A stretch of 64,000 bases of DNA, taken from NCBI GenBank assembly GCA_021825585.1, contig JAKAGT010000001.1, positions 1 through 64,000 of the forward strand, in the 5' to 3' direction. Of this stretch, positions 1-8,393 are shown in pieces. Every line of letters begins with the position of its first letter. Positions within the stretch are counted from its first letter, which is position 1. Under the pieces are notes generated by a model. It searched no databases and had not been told where the DNA came from. It saw nothing but the letters and a program-made list of their open reading frames with translations. Made by a program: the position numbers and the translations under genes. This DNA is from Bacteroidota bacterium (GTDB lineage Bacteria; Bacteroidota; Ignavibacteria; Kryptoniales; JAKASW01).

Positions 1-33
1 TCCCTTCAGCGCCTCTCCTCCTTTCTGAATCAT
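1..33 (-). CDS. Possible 5' end of a gene running off the left edge
   Basis: On the minus strand an ATG at 33 opens a frame that stays open for 11 codons to the window edge (MIQKGGEALKG). A GGAGGGG run lies about 11 bases upstream of it, which could act as a ribosome binding site. Too little is visible to name a product, and the frame may be chance. Confidence 0.2.
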   Translation of the reverse strand, partial: MIQKGGEALKG

Positions 34-213
34 TACGCCGCTAACCCCTCCATTGATGTCTACAAATCTCTTTTCTTCGAATCCTCCTCACATCCTTTGC
101 CTCCACCTCCGTAACTGAGCGGTTACCGCGCAAGAATAAGACCGTTATCGGCCACGTGAGGGGTCCAAATCTGCGGCCGGAGAATTTCGGCAGGAGATTG
201 CCCGCTTTCCTAC

Positions 214-242
214 TTGACAGCAGGACCTCCTCAGATTATCTT
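214..242 (+). promoter_or_regulatory. Sigma-70-type promoter for the 281 gene pair
   Basis: TTGACA at 214-219, a 17-base spacer, then TATCTT at 237-242. The start codon of the first gene is 39 bases past the -10 box. The remainder of 34-213 shows no gene or repeat. Confidence 0.55.
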
Positions 243-280
243 GATCGCGCAAAACGTGCAAAGCAGGAATAACAACAGGG

Positions 281-541
281 ATGAAGGACTATTATTCTAC
301 GCGGGAACTGGCAGATTTACTTAACGAGATACAGGCACACCTGAGCGCCGGTTTCGTGGACGTCCTTGTTCCTACCCTCAAGGAAGCGGCCCTGCAGGGG
401 AATTTGTTCGAAGTCCGGAGGATTATACGCGCGGCTTTTGTTTCTCAGCCCGGCATCATTGTATTCCACTCGAGTAATGTTTCGGACATTATGCCGCTGC
501 ATGAAAGGCTGTCCAAAGGAAAAGTCACGGCTGCGAAATGA
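281..541 (+). CDS. Small protein of unknown function coupled to an epimerase gene
   Basis: This 86-residue protein was not recognised. It is soluble-looking, with alternating helical and short hydrophobic stretches, no signal peptide, no membrane segment and no cysteines or metal motif. Its stop codon overlaps the start of the next gene (ATGA at 538-541), so the two are probably translationally coupled and used together. A good promoter lies upstream at 214-242, and an AGGA sits about 14 bases before the ATG. The coupling and the promoter are the main reasons to believe it is real. Confidence 0.6.
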   Translation: MKDYYSTRELADLLNEIQAHLSAGFVDVLVPTLKEAALQGNLFEVRRIIRAAFVSQPGIIVFHSSNVSDIMPLHERLSKGKVTAAK

Positions 542-1458
542 AAGCCGCTGTTACGGGAGCAACTGGTTTCATTGGAAAAGGGCTTACGGATCTTCTCATC
601 CGGAGCGGACACGAAGTCACGGTCCTGTCGAGAGACGCCGGAAGAGCATCGGCTGCATTTGGGAACAGGCTCAAAGCAGCAAGGTGGGCATCCGACAATA
701 AGCTTCAACTTATCGAAGTGCTGGACGGAACGGACGCGTTCATCAACCTGGCAGGCGAGAACATCGGGTCCTCCCTCTGGACAAAGGACAAACAGAGACG
801 AATACTGGAAAGCCGGTTGTCATCCGGGAAACTTCTCACGGATGTAGTTTCTTCTTTAACAAGGAAACCCGGCATACTTGTGCAGGCTTCGGCAGTGGGC
901 TTTTACGGCTCGCGAGCCGAAGAGACGCTCGATGAGACCTCCTCCGCAGGCGAGGGCTTCCTCGCCGACGTTGTCCGGAGGTGGGAAGACTCTACGAGGG
1001 AGGTCGAATCCCTCGGAGTGAGACGCATCATTATCAGGACGGGAGTGGTTTTCGAATCGTACGGCGGCGCACTCCCGAAGCTCGCTATGCCCTACCGGCT
1101 GTTCTTCGGAACCGTGTTGGGCTCGGGCAGGCAATGGGTTCCATGGATCCACTATTCGGATGAACTGGACGCAATAGAGTTTCTATTGACAAGCCGTACA
1201 GCCTCGGGAATATATAATCTGGTGTCCCCTAATCCTGCGCGAATGGGCGACATTTGCTCCGCAATCGGGGAGATCATGGGAAGACCGACCATCCTGCATA
1301 TGCCGGCAGGTCTTCTGAAAGTAGTAATGGGAAAGATGGCAGAAGAGACCATTCTCCCGAGTCAGAGAGTAACGCCGTCGCGACTTACCGAGGCGGGCTT
1401 CGAATTCCGACACGCCGATCCGAGAACTTCCGTGAGTGAGATCCTGTCGCATAAGTAG
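538..1458 (+). CDS. TIGR01777 family epimerase (YfcH-like, atypical SDR)
   Basis: This 306-residue protein belongs to the extended short-chain dehydrogenase group often labelled NAD-dependent epimerase or SulA-like. The N-terminal dinucleotide-binding loop TGATGFIG is at about residues 6-13, the family signature NLAGENI at about 70, and the SAVGFYG block with FLADVV and RWE follows near 118-150. The C-terminal part matches the DUF1731 tail. Length is normal for the family (about 300). The substrate is not known for this family. It starts inside the stop codon of the upstream small gene, so it is expressed with it. Confidence 0.88.
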   Translation: MKAAVTGATGFIGKGLTDLLIRSGHEVTVLSRDAGRASAAFGNRLKAARWASDNKLQLIEVLDGTDAFINLAGENIGSSLWTKDKQRRILESRLSSGKLLTDVVSSLTRKPGILVQASAVGFYGSRAEETLDETSSAGEGFLADVVRRWEDSTREVESLGVRRIIIRTGVVFESYGGALPKLAMPYRLFFGTVLGSGRQWVPWIHYSDELDAIEFLLTSRTASGIYNLVSPNPARMGDICSAIGEIMGRPTILHMPAGLLKVVMGKMAEETILPSQRVTPSRLTEAGFEFRHADPRTSVSEILSHK

Positions 1459-1689
1459 CGGACACTCACACCCGGCCACCGACCCCTCGCTTTATTGTTC
1501 ACTTCTCCGCTCATCCTTCCCCGAAACGTGCTAAGTGAGATTAATTGCAGGGACGAGGGCACATCCTGGACCGGTTATTTTCAAACCGAATCACAGGCGA
1601 GGTTCACCGGCGCGCACGCAGGCCGCAGCTTTTGAAGACGCATACATGTCGGCCGGTGAGGAAGGTCGATAGCAAGCCCCGCAGGCGAT

Positions 1690-1718
1690 TTGATACTGGT
1701 GTGATGGTCGCCTAAATT
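1690..1718 (+). promoter_or_regulatory. Possible sigma-70-type promoter for the methyltransferase
   Basis: TTGATA at 1690-1695, 17-base spacer, TAAATT at 1713-1718, about 85 bases before the chosen start at 1804. This sits in a 345-base stretch (1459-1803) with no other supported feature. Confidence 0.4.
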
Positions 1719-1803
1719 GCAATGTCGGGGTTCCATTACCATTCGAGCAGCACATCGTTACAATTTCTCAATTGGCAAACAAAATCTGCGGGGAGTATGC
1801 ACC

Positions 1804-2565
1804 ATGAAACAGTGGTATGAAATATTGTTCGAAAATTACGGCGAGAAATATGACAAAGAGCCATTTATCGGAGGCACGGCCGGCGAGTGTGATTTCATCG
1901 AGGACGAAGCGGCCCACGACCGGACCAGGAGGATACTCGACATAGGATGCGGCACCGGACGTCATACGATCGAACTTGCCAAACGGGGCTACAGGGTAAT
2001 GGGAATCGATATTTCAGAATCCATGCTGGAGCGTGCGAAACAGAAAGCATCCGGGGAAGGAGTAAATGTCGATTTCCGTAAGGCAGATGCGAGGACACTC
2101 GCTTACTCGAAGGAATTCGATATCGTCATAATGCTGTGCGAAGGGGGCTTTCCACTCATGGAAACCGACGAGATGAACTTTGAGATTCTCGCGAGCGCTG
2201 CGAAGTCGCTAAAGGACGGCGGGAGATTCATCTTCACGACGCTGAACGGCTTCTTCCCGCTCTTCCATTCGGTCAAAGAATTCATCGATTCTAACGCCAA
2301 GGAAGGGACCGCATCGTGTGAAGAACTGAACTTCGACATAATGACTTTGAGAGATCACAGCACAACCCGCTTCGTAAACGATCTCGGAGAGACAAGGGAG
2401 CTGGAATGCAATGAGCGATACTACCTTCCTTCTGAAATAACATGGCTTCTGAAGTCGTTGGGATTCGGGAAGGTCGACATCTTCCAGGCAAAGCTCGGTG
2501 AGTTCAGCAGAAGCAAGCGGCTAACCACCGAAGATTTCGAAATGCTCGTTGTGGCGGTTAAGTAG
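1804..2565 (+). CDS. Class I SAM-dependent methyltransferase
   Basis: The ATG at 1804 is preferred over the upstream in-frame ATG at 1717 because GGGGAG lies about 10 bases before it and the protein then begins in the usual way (MKQWYEILFENYGEKYD). The 253-residue product has the Rossmann motif I DIGCGTGRHT at about residues 45-54, the acidic motif II GIDIS near 67-71 and a third motif at FDIVIML. It resembles the UbiE/COQ5-type methyltransferase_25 group; the substrate cannot be read from sequence. It is a single gene with its own likely promoter, convergent with the hpf operon. Confidence 0.88.
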   Translation: MKQWYEILFENYGEKYDKEPFIGGTAGECDFIEDEAAHDRTRRILDIGCGTGRHTIELAKRGYRVMGIDISESMLERAKQKASGEGVNVDFRKADARTLAYSKEFDIVIMLCEGGFPLMETDEMNFEILASAAKSLKDGGRFIFTTLNGFFPLFHSVKEFIDSNAKEGTASCEELNFDIMTLRDHSTTRFVNDLGETRELECNERYYLPSEITWLLKSLGFGKVDIFQAKLGEFSRSKRLTTEDFEMLVVAVK

Positions 2566-2582
2566 GGGCAGGGGCGCACCAT

Positions 2583-2615
2583 AAAAAAAGCGGTCACGAA
2601 AACCACCGTGACCGC
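2583..2615 (-). terminator. Rho-independent terminator of the topA-xer-hpf operon
   Basis: On the minus strand GCGGTCACG (2615-2607) pairs with CGTGACCGC (2598-2590) as a perfect 9-base-pair stem with an 8-base loop, followed by seven T residues (2589-2583). It lies 38 bases past the hpf stop and between convergent genes, so it may also stop the methyltransferase transcript. Confidence 0.85.
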
Positions 2616-2652
2616 CGTCGAAACTCAGGCCATTCTTACTCTTTACAGCCTT

Positions 2653-2955
2653 TCATTCGTGTCTGATCTTTTGTTTGAACCGTACGAGCTGACCTTCAAG
2701 CTTGTCTATTGCCTTGTCGACAGCCTTGAAGTAATTGTCGGTCGTCTCGACGGCCTTCAGCACCTTGTTATGAACTGCTAGCTTTATCTCTACCATTTTG
2801 TCCGTACCGTTTGGTTTGGAGTGTTCATTCAGGAAGACAACGTCGCAATGGACTACCCCGTCGAAGAATCTGTTTAACTTGGAGACTTTCTCTTCAGCGT
2901 AGCTTCTCAAATCCGGGTCAGCTTTGAAGTGTCGGGAAGTGATGCTGATATTCAT
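2653..2955 (-). CDS. hpf: Ribosome hibernation-promoting factor, short form
   Basis: A 100-residue HPF/RaiA (YfiA) protein that binds the small ribosomal subunit in stationary phase and shuts translation down. The start is typical (MNISITSRHFKADPDLRSYAEEK), the core has the beta-alpha-beta-beta-beta-alpha pattern, and the end is basic (FKQKIRHE). It lacks the C-terminal dimerisation domain of the long form, so 100S dimer formation, if it occurs, would need another factor. AAGGAGG is placed 6 bases before the ATG. It is the last gene of the operon, 59 bases after xer. Confidence 0.93.
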   Translation of the reverse strand: MNISITSRHFKADPDLRSYAEEKVSKLNRFFDGVVHCDVVFLNEHSKPNGTDKMVEIKLAVHNKVLKAVETTDNYFKAVDKAIDKLEGQLVRFKQKIRHE

Positions 2956-3014
2956 AAGATTCCTCCTTGTTTGGTCTATTTGTTAGTGTGATTAGGTTGT
3001 AGCCTGAAACCGAA

Positions 3015-3950
3015 TCACCTTGCTCTCGGATGAGATTTAGCGTAGGTCCTCTTCAGCTGCTCGACCGACAGGTGCGTATAGATCTGTGTCGTCGAGAGAC
3101 TCTCATGACCCAATAACTGACGGACCGCTTCGAGATCCGCGCCGTGATTCAAAAGATGTGTTGCGAAGGAATGCCGGAGCGTATGCGGACCCTTCCGCTC
3201 ACAATCCGACAACCGGCTAACTCTCCCGGCAACTACACGGTACACGGAAGCGGGAATCATCCTTTTCCCGTTCGATGAAACGAAAAGAGCCTGTTTTCCT
3301 CCTCTTGTTTTTGTGGTTTCATCCTTCGTTTTAACGTAGCTCTTTACAGCCTCAATTGCACGATCTATGACCGGAATCATCCTCATCTTTCTCCTCTTGC
3401 CCAGGACCGTGACGACACTGTTGTCGTAATCGATATCGGACTCGTCCAGCCCGCAGAGTTCGCTGACGCGCATGCCGGTCCCGTAGAGAAGCTCCAGTAT
3501 CGCCTTGTTTCGGTAGTCCACCGGGCCGCTCAACTTCACGTCGAGAATCGCCTCGATGGTGTCTTCTTCAATGAAAATAGGGATCGGTTTGGCCGCCTTT
3601 GGAGTGCTGATGAAGCCGGTGAAGTCGCGCTCGATGAACTCGAATCTCACGAGGTACTTCGCAAACGATCTGATGCTGGACAGCTTCTTCCGGACGGTTC
3701 TTCTGTCGTTGCCCCGCTTGTCCAGCTCTACGAGGAAAGCGTGCACGGCGTCCTCGAGGGAAGTGACTCCGCCGCCGGGCCGGGAAACGTCGTCAAGCCC
3801 AAGTTCTACACCGCCGGAATACTCGAACAGAAAATTATTAAACTCCCGCAGAGACTGCTCATACGTCGAGAGAGTCTTCTCAGATGCCCCCTTTTCCTTC
3901 CTCAGGTAGTCGAGGAAGGAGTCCGCTAACTCACGTATGGGATCTTTCAC
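3015..3950 (-). CDS. xer: Tyrosine recombinase XerC/XerD type
   Basis: The longest ORF starts at 4052, but a GTG at 3950 overlaps the topA stop as GTGA and gives a 311-residue protein of normal length (VKDPIRELADSFLDYL). The N-terminal SAM-like DNA-binding domain is at about 1-95. The catalytic domain shows Arg in TGMRVSEL, Lys in GKRRKMR, the HTLRHSFATHLL box, GHESLSTTQ and the nucleophile Tyr in TQIYTHLS. It resolves chromosome dimers at dif. Whether it acts as XerC, XerD or alone cannot be told here. Coupling to topA puts two DNA-topology enzymes in one transcript. Confidence 0.9.
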   Translation of the reverse strand: MKDPIRELADSFLDYLRKEKGASEKTLSTYEQSLREFNNFLFEYSGGVELGLDDVSRPGGGVTSLEDAVHAFLVELDKRGNDRRTVRKKLSSIRSFAKYLVRFEFIERDFTGFISTPKAAKPIPIFIEEDTIEAILDVKLSGPVDYRNKAILELLYGTGMRVSELCGLDESDIDYDNSVVTVLGKRRKMRMIPVIDRAIEAVKSYVKTKDETTKTRGGKQALFVSSNGKRMIPASVYRVVAGRVSRLSDCERKGPHTLRHSFATHLLNHGADLEAVRQLLGHESLSTTQIYTHLSVEQLKRTYAKSHPRAR

Positions 3951-6346
3951 TTTGCCGCAACTTCGACCTTTTCTTTGGTTCCACCGGGCTTGTCCGAATT
4001 GTTCGAGGCGTTTGCCTCTTCCGGCGAAAACTCGCTCTCGCATTTCGGACACTTATAATAGTTTCCCTTGGCCTTCGTGTACTTCTCAAGAAGGAACGGG
4101 GAATCGCCAAGCGGGCACGGGAGGCTCACGGGTTTATCCCATGTTGCATAGTGGCACTTCGGATAATTTGTGCAGCCGTAGAAAATTCTCTTCTTCCGGG
4201 TGAACCGCTGTGCCAGTTCTCCCTTGCCGCAATCCGGGCACTTCACGCCGGTAGTAATGCTCTTGGTGTATCTGCAGTTCGGATAATTCGAGCAGCCGAT
4301 GAACTTCCCGAATCTGCTGTTCTTATAGATCAGGTCTGCTCCGCATTCCGGACACTTGTCGCCGGTCGGGCGGTTGTTGTCGTCATGTGCGTCTATCGGC
4401 TTCGTATTCTTGCATTCAGGGTACCTGCTGCAGGCGAGAAACCTTCCGCGCCGGCTCCATTTTATCACCATCTGGGCGCCGCAGACGTCGCATGTGACCT
4501 GCTGGCCGTCGACATTAGACTTTATCTCATCTATTCTTCCTTCGACACCCTTCACCGCTGTATCGAACGGCTGATAAAACTCATTCATGACATCCAGGTA
4601 CTTCTTGTCCCCGTTTGCGATCTCGTCCAGCTCTGACTCCATCTCCGCCGTAAACTTGACATCAAAAAAATCCGGAAGGTGAGAAGACAAAATCTTGCTC
4701 ACGTTCATCCCGAGATCGGTCGCAAAGAGTCTGCGCTCTTTCAATTCCACATAGCCTCTGTCTTCGATGGTCGATACGATTGAAGAGTACGTGCTCGGCC
4801 TTCCGATTCCCAGCGACTCAAGTTCCTTCACGAGGCTGCTCTCAGTATACCGGGCCGGGGGCTTGGTGAAATGCTGACGCGGGAGGATTTCCTCCAGATC
4901 CACGCCCTGGCCATCTTTCAGGCTCGCGGGAAGTTTGAATCTCTGGAGCTCTTCGCCGTCTTCATCGGGCTTGGATAAATCGGCGTCCTCGGTTGTAATG
5001 TCATATACCTGCAGGAAACCGGCGAACTTGACGCGCGAGTCGGTAGCCCGGAATATGAACCTGGGGTTCGAATCCCCGGCGGCCAGCTTTGGGTCGGACT
5101 TACTCTCTATGGATACGGTGATCTGGTCATAGACGGCAGGGTTCATCTGAGAGGCGATGAACCTCTTCCAGATGAGGTCGTACAGGAGAAACATCTCGCG
5201 CGGAAGATGTTTCTTCACCTCCTGCGGGAGAAACTCCATATGAGTCGGACGAATGGCTTCGTGCGCGTCCTGTGACGCCTTTGCCTTCTTGAAATGCCGC
5301 GCCTCCTTGGGCAAGAACTCGTCGCCAAATTCGCCCTTTATGTAGCTGCGGGCGGCCCCAATGGCTTCGTCGCTGATACGCGTGGAGTCGGTTCGCATGT
5401 AAGTGATCAACCCGACTCTTCCCTCGGGCCCGAGGTCCACACCCTCATACAACTGCTGCGCGAGCATCATAGTCCTCTTCGGGGAAAACCCGAGCCGCGT
5501 GGAAGCAGCCTGCTGGAGAGTACTGGTGATGAAAGGAGGGGCGGGGTTTCTCTTCTGCTCCTTCCTGGATATTGCCGCTATGACGTATTCGGCAGCCTTC
5601 AACTCTTCGGAAATACTCGAAGCGCGTTCCTGGCTTTCGATGAAGAATGATTTCCCGTTCTGCTCGTTGCCGTTTGCGCTTCCTTGCGGGTCCCTCAACT
5701 CTTTCCCATCGATGGAATAGAGTTTTGCCTCGAATTCCTCTTCCTTCTCATCCTTGAACTTGCCGAGTACGGACCAGTACTCTATCGGTGAGAAGTTTCC
5801 TATTTCACCCTCCCGCTCGCAGACGAGCTTGAGCGCCACCGACTGAACCCTGCCCGCTGAAAGACCGGGGTAAACTGCCTTCCAAATCAACGGACTGACC
5901 CTGTAGCCGACAAGCCTGTCCATCACCCGGCGCGCCTGTTGCGCATATACGAGGTGAGAATCGATTTTCAGCGGCTTCTCCATCGCCTTCGAGACACCGG
6001 ACTGGGTAATCTCTGTAAAGAGAACCCGGAAGACCTTGTCGGAATCCTGCTTGAGCTCCTCCTGGATGTGTTGCGCGATGGCTTCTCCTTCCCGGTCAGG
6101 GTCGGTAGCTATGTACACTTGCTGAGCCTTTTGTGAAAGGTCCTTCAGCTTCTTTATGATTTCACTCTTGCCGCGGATGGTCTTGTACTCGGGTTCGAAT
6201 CCTTTCTCGACATCGACACCGAGTTTGCTCTTCGGCAGGTCCTTTATGTGTCCTACCGACGCTTCCACCACAAAATCGCTTCCCAGGTATCTATTGATCG
6301 TCTTCGCTTTCGCGGGCGACTCAACAATTACAAGCTTTTTTGCCAT
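3947..6346 (-). CDS. topA: DNA topoisomerase I
   Basis: A 799-residue type IA topoisomerase that relaxes negative supercoils. The TOPRIM domain is at the start (KLVIVESPAKAKTINRYLG, and the acidic ATDPDREGEAIAQH near residue 108). The active-site tyrosine is in YMRTDSTRIS (about 318), and the IGRPSTYSSIVSTI block is at about 508. The C-terminus carries four four-cysteine zinc ribbons (for example CDVCGAQM...CSRYPEC) from about residue 605 to the end. It lies downstream of smg and upstream of xer, the common smg-topA neighbourhood. Length and domain order are normal. Confidence 0.96.
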   Translation of the reverse strand: MAKKLVIVESPAKAKTINRYLGSDFVVEASVGHIKDLPKSKLGVDVEKGFEPEYKTIRGKSEIIKKLKDLSQKAQQVYIATDPDREGEAIAQHIQEELKQDSDKVFRVLFTEITQSGVSKAMEKPLKIDSHLVYAQQARRVMDRLVGYRVSPLIWKAVYPGLSAGRVQSVALKLVCEREGEIGNFSPIEYWSVLGKFKDEKEEEFEAKLYSIDGKELRDPQGSANGNEQNGKSFFIESQERASSISEELKAAEYVIAAISRKEQKRNPAPPFITSTLQQAASTRLGFSPKRTMMLAQQLYEGVDLGPEGRVGLITYMRTDSTRISDEAIGAARSYIKGEFGDEFLPKEARHFKKAKASQDAHEAIRPTHMEFLPQEVKKHLPREMFLLYDLIWKRFIASQMNPAVYDQITVSIESKSDPKLAAGDSNPRFIFRATDSRVKFAGFLQVYDITTEDADLSKPDEDGEELQRFKLPASLKDGQGVDLEEILPRQHFTKPPARYTESSLVKELESLGIGRPSTYSSIVSTIEDRGYVELKERRLFATDLGMNVSKILSSHLPDFFDVKFTAEMESELDEIANGDKKYLDVMNEFYQPFDTAVKGVEGRIDEIKSNVDGQQVTCDVCGAQMVIKWSRRGRFLACSRYPECKNTKPIDAHDDNNRPTGDKCPECGADLIYKNSRFGKFIGCSNYPNCRYTKSITTGVKCPDCGKGELAQRFTRKKRIFYGCTNYPKCHYATWDKPVSLPCPLGDSPFLLEKYTKAKGNYYKCPKCESEFSPEEANASNNSDKPGGTKEKVEVAAK

Positions 6347-6405
6347 TTGAAAGGTCTACCAATCGTTAAGAAAATGTTCTGACTGTAAGAGAACTATTTG
6401 TGCTT

Positions 6406-6861
6406 TCAGTTGATTGTGTCGGAACTGTTCAGCATTATCCGGCTCCCAGGTTTGCTGGGCGTGTTGTATTCGAATAGCACGTTCGCTACAATCGACTTCA
6501 CTTCGTCCCTGTCCACTGTATTCATACCGGACATGAGAGAGCGTTCGATTATGCTTTCGAGATCCAGCTGGTCTATCAGTCCAAGTTCGTACATTTCCAC
6601 GAGAAAGCCTCTTGCCTCTTTGGTCAGAATCTGTCGCTCCGCATCGTGAAAGATTCTGTAAGAGCGTACATGCGAGCTCTTGATACGCTTGAGGGGCTCG
6701 CGAACGTTCATCTTGTCGTATATCCAGCTAAGCGCCGTAGATATCTCGGTCTGACTGTAGCCGCTTTCAGTTAGTTTTGTCACGTCGACCTTTGAAATGT
6801 CCCGCGCCTGTCTAAGCTCCCTCATCAGAAAAACTATCAATTCTATGATCTTTTCCTGCAT
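6406..6861 (-). CDS. smg: Smg (DUF494) family protein
   Basis: A 151-residue protein matching the Smg/DUF494 family: it begins MQEKIIELIVFLMRELR, has the LTESGYSQTEISTALSWIYD segment and a RIFHDAERQILTKEARGFL block. The family is soluble and mostly helical, and its function is unknown; it is often found next to topA and smf. It lies 59 bases upstream of topA and 50 bases downstream of ybeY in the same operon. The identification rests on motif memory and genomic position. Confidence 0.82.
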   Translation of the reverse strand: MQEKIIELIVFLMRELRQARDISKVDVTKLTESGYSQTEISTALSWIYDKMNVREPLKRIKSSHVRSYRIFHDAERQILTKEARGFLVEMYELGLIDQLDLESIIERSLMSGMNTVDRDEVKSIVANVLFEYNTPSKPGSRIMLNSSDTIN

Positions 6862-6911
6862 CTAATTTTTATCCTCAAAGCTAATATAGGTTGAAAAATT
6901 CCAAAGTCAAG

Positions 6912-7346
6912 CTACCCCCTCATGCGTCTGCCGTAAAACCGCTCAATAAACTCATTTTCGCGCCTTCTCATGCGCAACTTCTCTGAGCGGGTACTGTCTT
7001 CCCACCCCGTCAAATGCAAAACTCCGTGGATCATCAATCTCAACACTTCGCGCTCAAGGGGAACCTTGTAGCGTCTGGCTTGAACTGCCGCGCGATCAAC
7101 ACTTATATAAATCTCCCCGTCTATCATATCTGTTCCACTTAACTCAAAAGATATAACATCAGTTCGATACCGGTGGTTCAAGAATTTCTTATTAAGATCG
7201 AGGAGGTAGTCATCATTGACAAGCACGATACCTATATTATCGGCTTTTTTCCCCTCCTCACGAACAATCTCACGAAGAAGTACAGCTATCCTGTTCCGCT
7301 TGAACTTCGGAGAGCGGCCCGGATCAGCAAAGAGCTGAATTCTCAC
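6912..7346 (-). CDS. ybeY: Endoribonuclease YbeY, 16S rRNA maturation factor
   Basis: A 144-residue YbeY/UPF0054 protein involved in 16S rRNA 3'-end maturation and ribosome quality control. The metal site reads HGVLHLTGWED: the first two histidines are present, while the usual third histidine of HxxxHxxxxxH is Asp, a change I recall in Bacteroidota homologues. The DVISFEL and GEIYIS blocks are also present. Translation starts at a GTG whose bases overlap the stop of the upstream gene (GTGA at 7346-7343), so the two are coupled. Confidence 0.92.
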   Translation of the reverse strand: MRIQLFADPGRSPKFKRNRIAVLLREIVREEGKKADNIGIVLVNDDYLLDLNKKFLNHRYRTDVISFELSGTDMIDGEIYISVDRAAVQARRYKVPLEREVLRLMIHGVLHLTGWEDSTRSEKLRMRRRENEFIERFYGRRMRG

Positions 7347-7774
7347 TTAAGACTTGTCTCCGCGAGGGAAAGGGCTATGCTGCTCAGCATTACCTCCGGT
7401 CCGAATCGTGTAAAATCGCCTGACAGCACACTCTTGTCGACATTCGCGTAAAGGGAGCATCCCGCTTCACGTTCGATTATCAACCCGCTTATTTTACCGT
7501 CAGCTTCGGAGTAAAAAGTGACTTCGCCGAGCATTTCCGATGCAAGATAGCCCGTGCATTCATGCAACTGGAGATGAGAATTGATAGTGTAAACGGAGAC
7601 CAGATTTCCCTTCCGTTTCCCCGTTCTTATGGAAGGATAGATTTCGAATGCGAGTTTGCGCTTTGACTTTCTATCGAATAACTCAAGGCGATAGAAATCA
7701 TCATTTTTGACGGGGGTGACCTTCAGTACTTTTGCGACATTTTCGATGTCTTTCGCCTTAAATTCAAAGCTCAT
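7343..7774 (-). CDS. Conserved-looking protein of unknown function
   Basis: I do not recognise this 143-residue protein. The ATG at 7774 is chosen because AAGGA lies 7 bases upstream; the longer ORF start at 7819 would lie inside the cspA terminator. It is predicted soluble with alternating beta strands (for example FYRLELFDRKSKRKLAFEIYP and SGLIIEREAGCSLYANV), no signal peptide, one conserved-looking Cys-containing loop LHECTGY. It is the first gene of the ybeY-smg-topA-xer-hpf operon and is coupled to ybeY by a GTGA overlap. Confidence 0.7.
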   Translation of the reverse strand: MSFEFKAKDIENVAKVLKVTPVKNDDFYRLELFDRKSKRKLAFEIYPSIRTGKRKGNLVSVYTINSHLQLHECTGYLASEMLGEVTFYSEADGKISGLIIEREAGCSLYANVDKSVLSGDFTRFGPEVMLSSIALSLAETSLK

Positions 7775-7799
7775 TCTTAATTCCTTAGATATAATACAC

Positions 7800-7838
7800 A
7801 AAAAAAACCGATGCCGCAAAGGAATAACGACACCGGTT
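7800..7838 (-). terminator. Rho-independent terminator of the cold-shock gene
   Basis: On the minus strand AACCGGTGTCG (7838-7828) pairs with CGGCATCGGTT (7816-7806), an 11-base-pair stem with two G-U pairs and an 11-base loop, followed by a run of T residues. It begins 23 bases past the cspA stop, so cspA is monocistronic. Confidence 0.8.
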
Positions 7839-7861
7839 TTTCAAATAGCTTAAGCCTCTGT

Positions 7862-8065
7862 CTATTTTACAGTGACATTGACGGCTTTCAGTCCTCTTGC
7901 ACCTTCTACAATTTCAAACTCGACTTGGACTCCCTTATCGAGAGTCTTGTACTGCTTGTCGGTCTTTATGTCGCTGTAGTGAACAAAGACGTCTTCACCG
8001 TTATCCTGCTCGATGAATCCGAACCCTTTTTTACCGTCGAACCATTTTACTTTACCATTTGGCAT
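7862..8065 (-). CDS. csp: Cold shock protein, CspA family
   Basis: A 67-residue single-domain cold-shock protein that binds single-stranded RNA and acts as an RNA chaperone. RNP1 is KGFGFI (about 13-18) and RNP2 is VFVHY (about 26-30); the N-terminus GKVKWF is canonical. A very strong Shine-Dalgarno GGAGGAGGTG (8081-8072) is spaced 6 bases from the ATG. It has its own promoter at 8393-8365, a leader of about 290 bases with competing hairpins, and its own terminator. That layout matches cold-induced csp genes. Confidence 0.95.
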   Translation of the reverse strand: MPNGKVKWFDGKKGFGFIEQDNGEDVFVHYSDIKTDKQYKTLDKGVQVEFEIVEGARGLKAVNVTVK

Positions 8066-8111
8066 TGGCTACACCTCCTCCTAATAAGACAGCAGCTCCG
8101 GCGACCATGGA

Positions 8112-8143
8112 CCAGCACACTGAGACGTTCCAGCGTGCTGGAA
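8112..8143 (-). promoter_or_regulatory. Competing hairpins in the cold-shock mRNA leader
   Basis: In the leader RNA, UUCCAGCAC can pair with the adjacent GCUGGAA (perfect 7-base-pair stem, AC loop) or with the later GUGCUGG (7-base-pair stem, long loop). The two pairings are mutually exclusive and lie about 50-80 bases before the start codon. This is the arrangement expected of a temperature-responsive switch, but no function is shown by sequence alone. Confidence 0.4.
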
Positions 8144-8364
8144 TTCAAGCGGACCCGTTAAGCAACACAAATGTTGGTCGCCTTTGCCGCCTACGGTCCG
8201 TCTGACACATAACCTATAATTCTCAAAAAGAATTCCTGATTTAAGGTGCGGCCCCCTAATGCCCATATTCCCCCGTGGAAATCGCGAAAAAAGCCGAAGT
8301 AAGTATCGTTCTTCCCACGTCCCTAAGCGATATGTGCGTCCTCGTTTTGCGCAAAATTCGACTA

Positions 8365-8393
8365 AATTTAGCCCGGCATGAAATGAATGTCAA
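8365..8393 (-). promoter_or_regulatory. Sigma-70-type promoter for the cold-shock gene
   Basis: On the minus strand TTGACA (8393-8388), 17-base spacer, TAAATT (8370-8365). This would start transcription near 8357 and give a leader of about 290 bases. The rest of the 536-base gap 8066-8601 holds the leader described here and no supported gene; the short ORF at 8256-8489 has no family features. Confidence 0.6.

Noticed and set aside
3951-4052. Longer N-terminus of the Xer recombinase (ORF from 4052)
   Set aside because: It lies inside topA, and a GTG overlapping the topA stop gives a normal-length protein.
7791-7819. TTGCGG-17-TATTAT as promoter of the ybeY operon (minus)
   Set aside because: It lies in the cspA terminator and the predicted start would fall inside the ribosome binding site of the 7774 gene.
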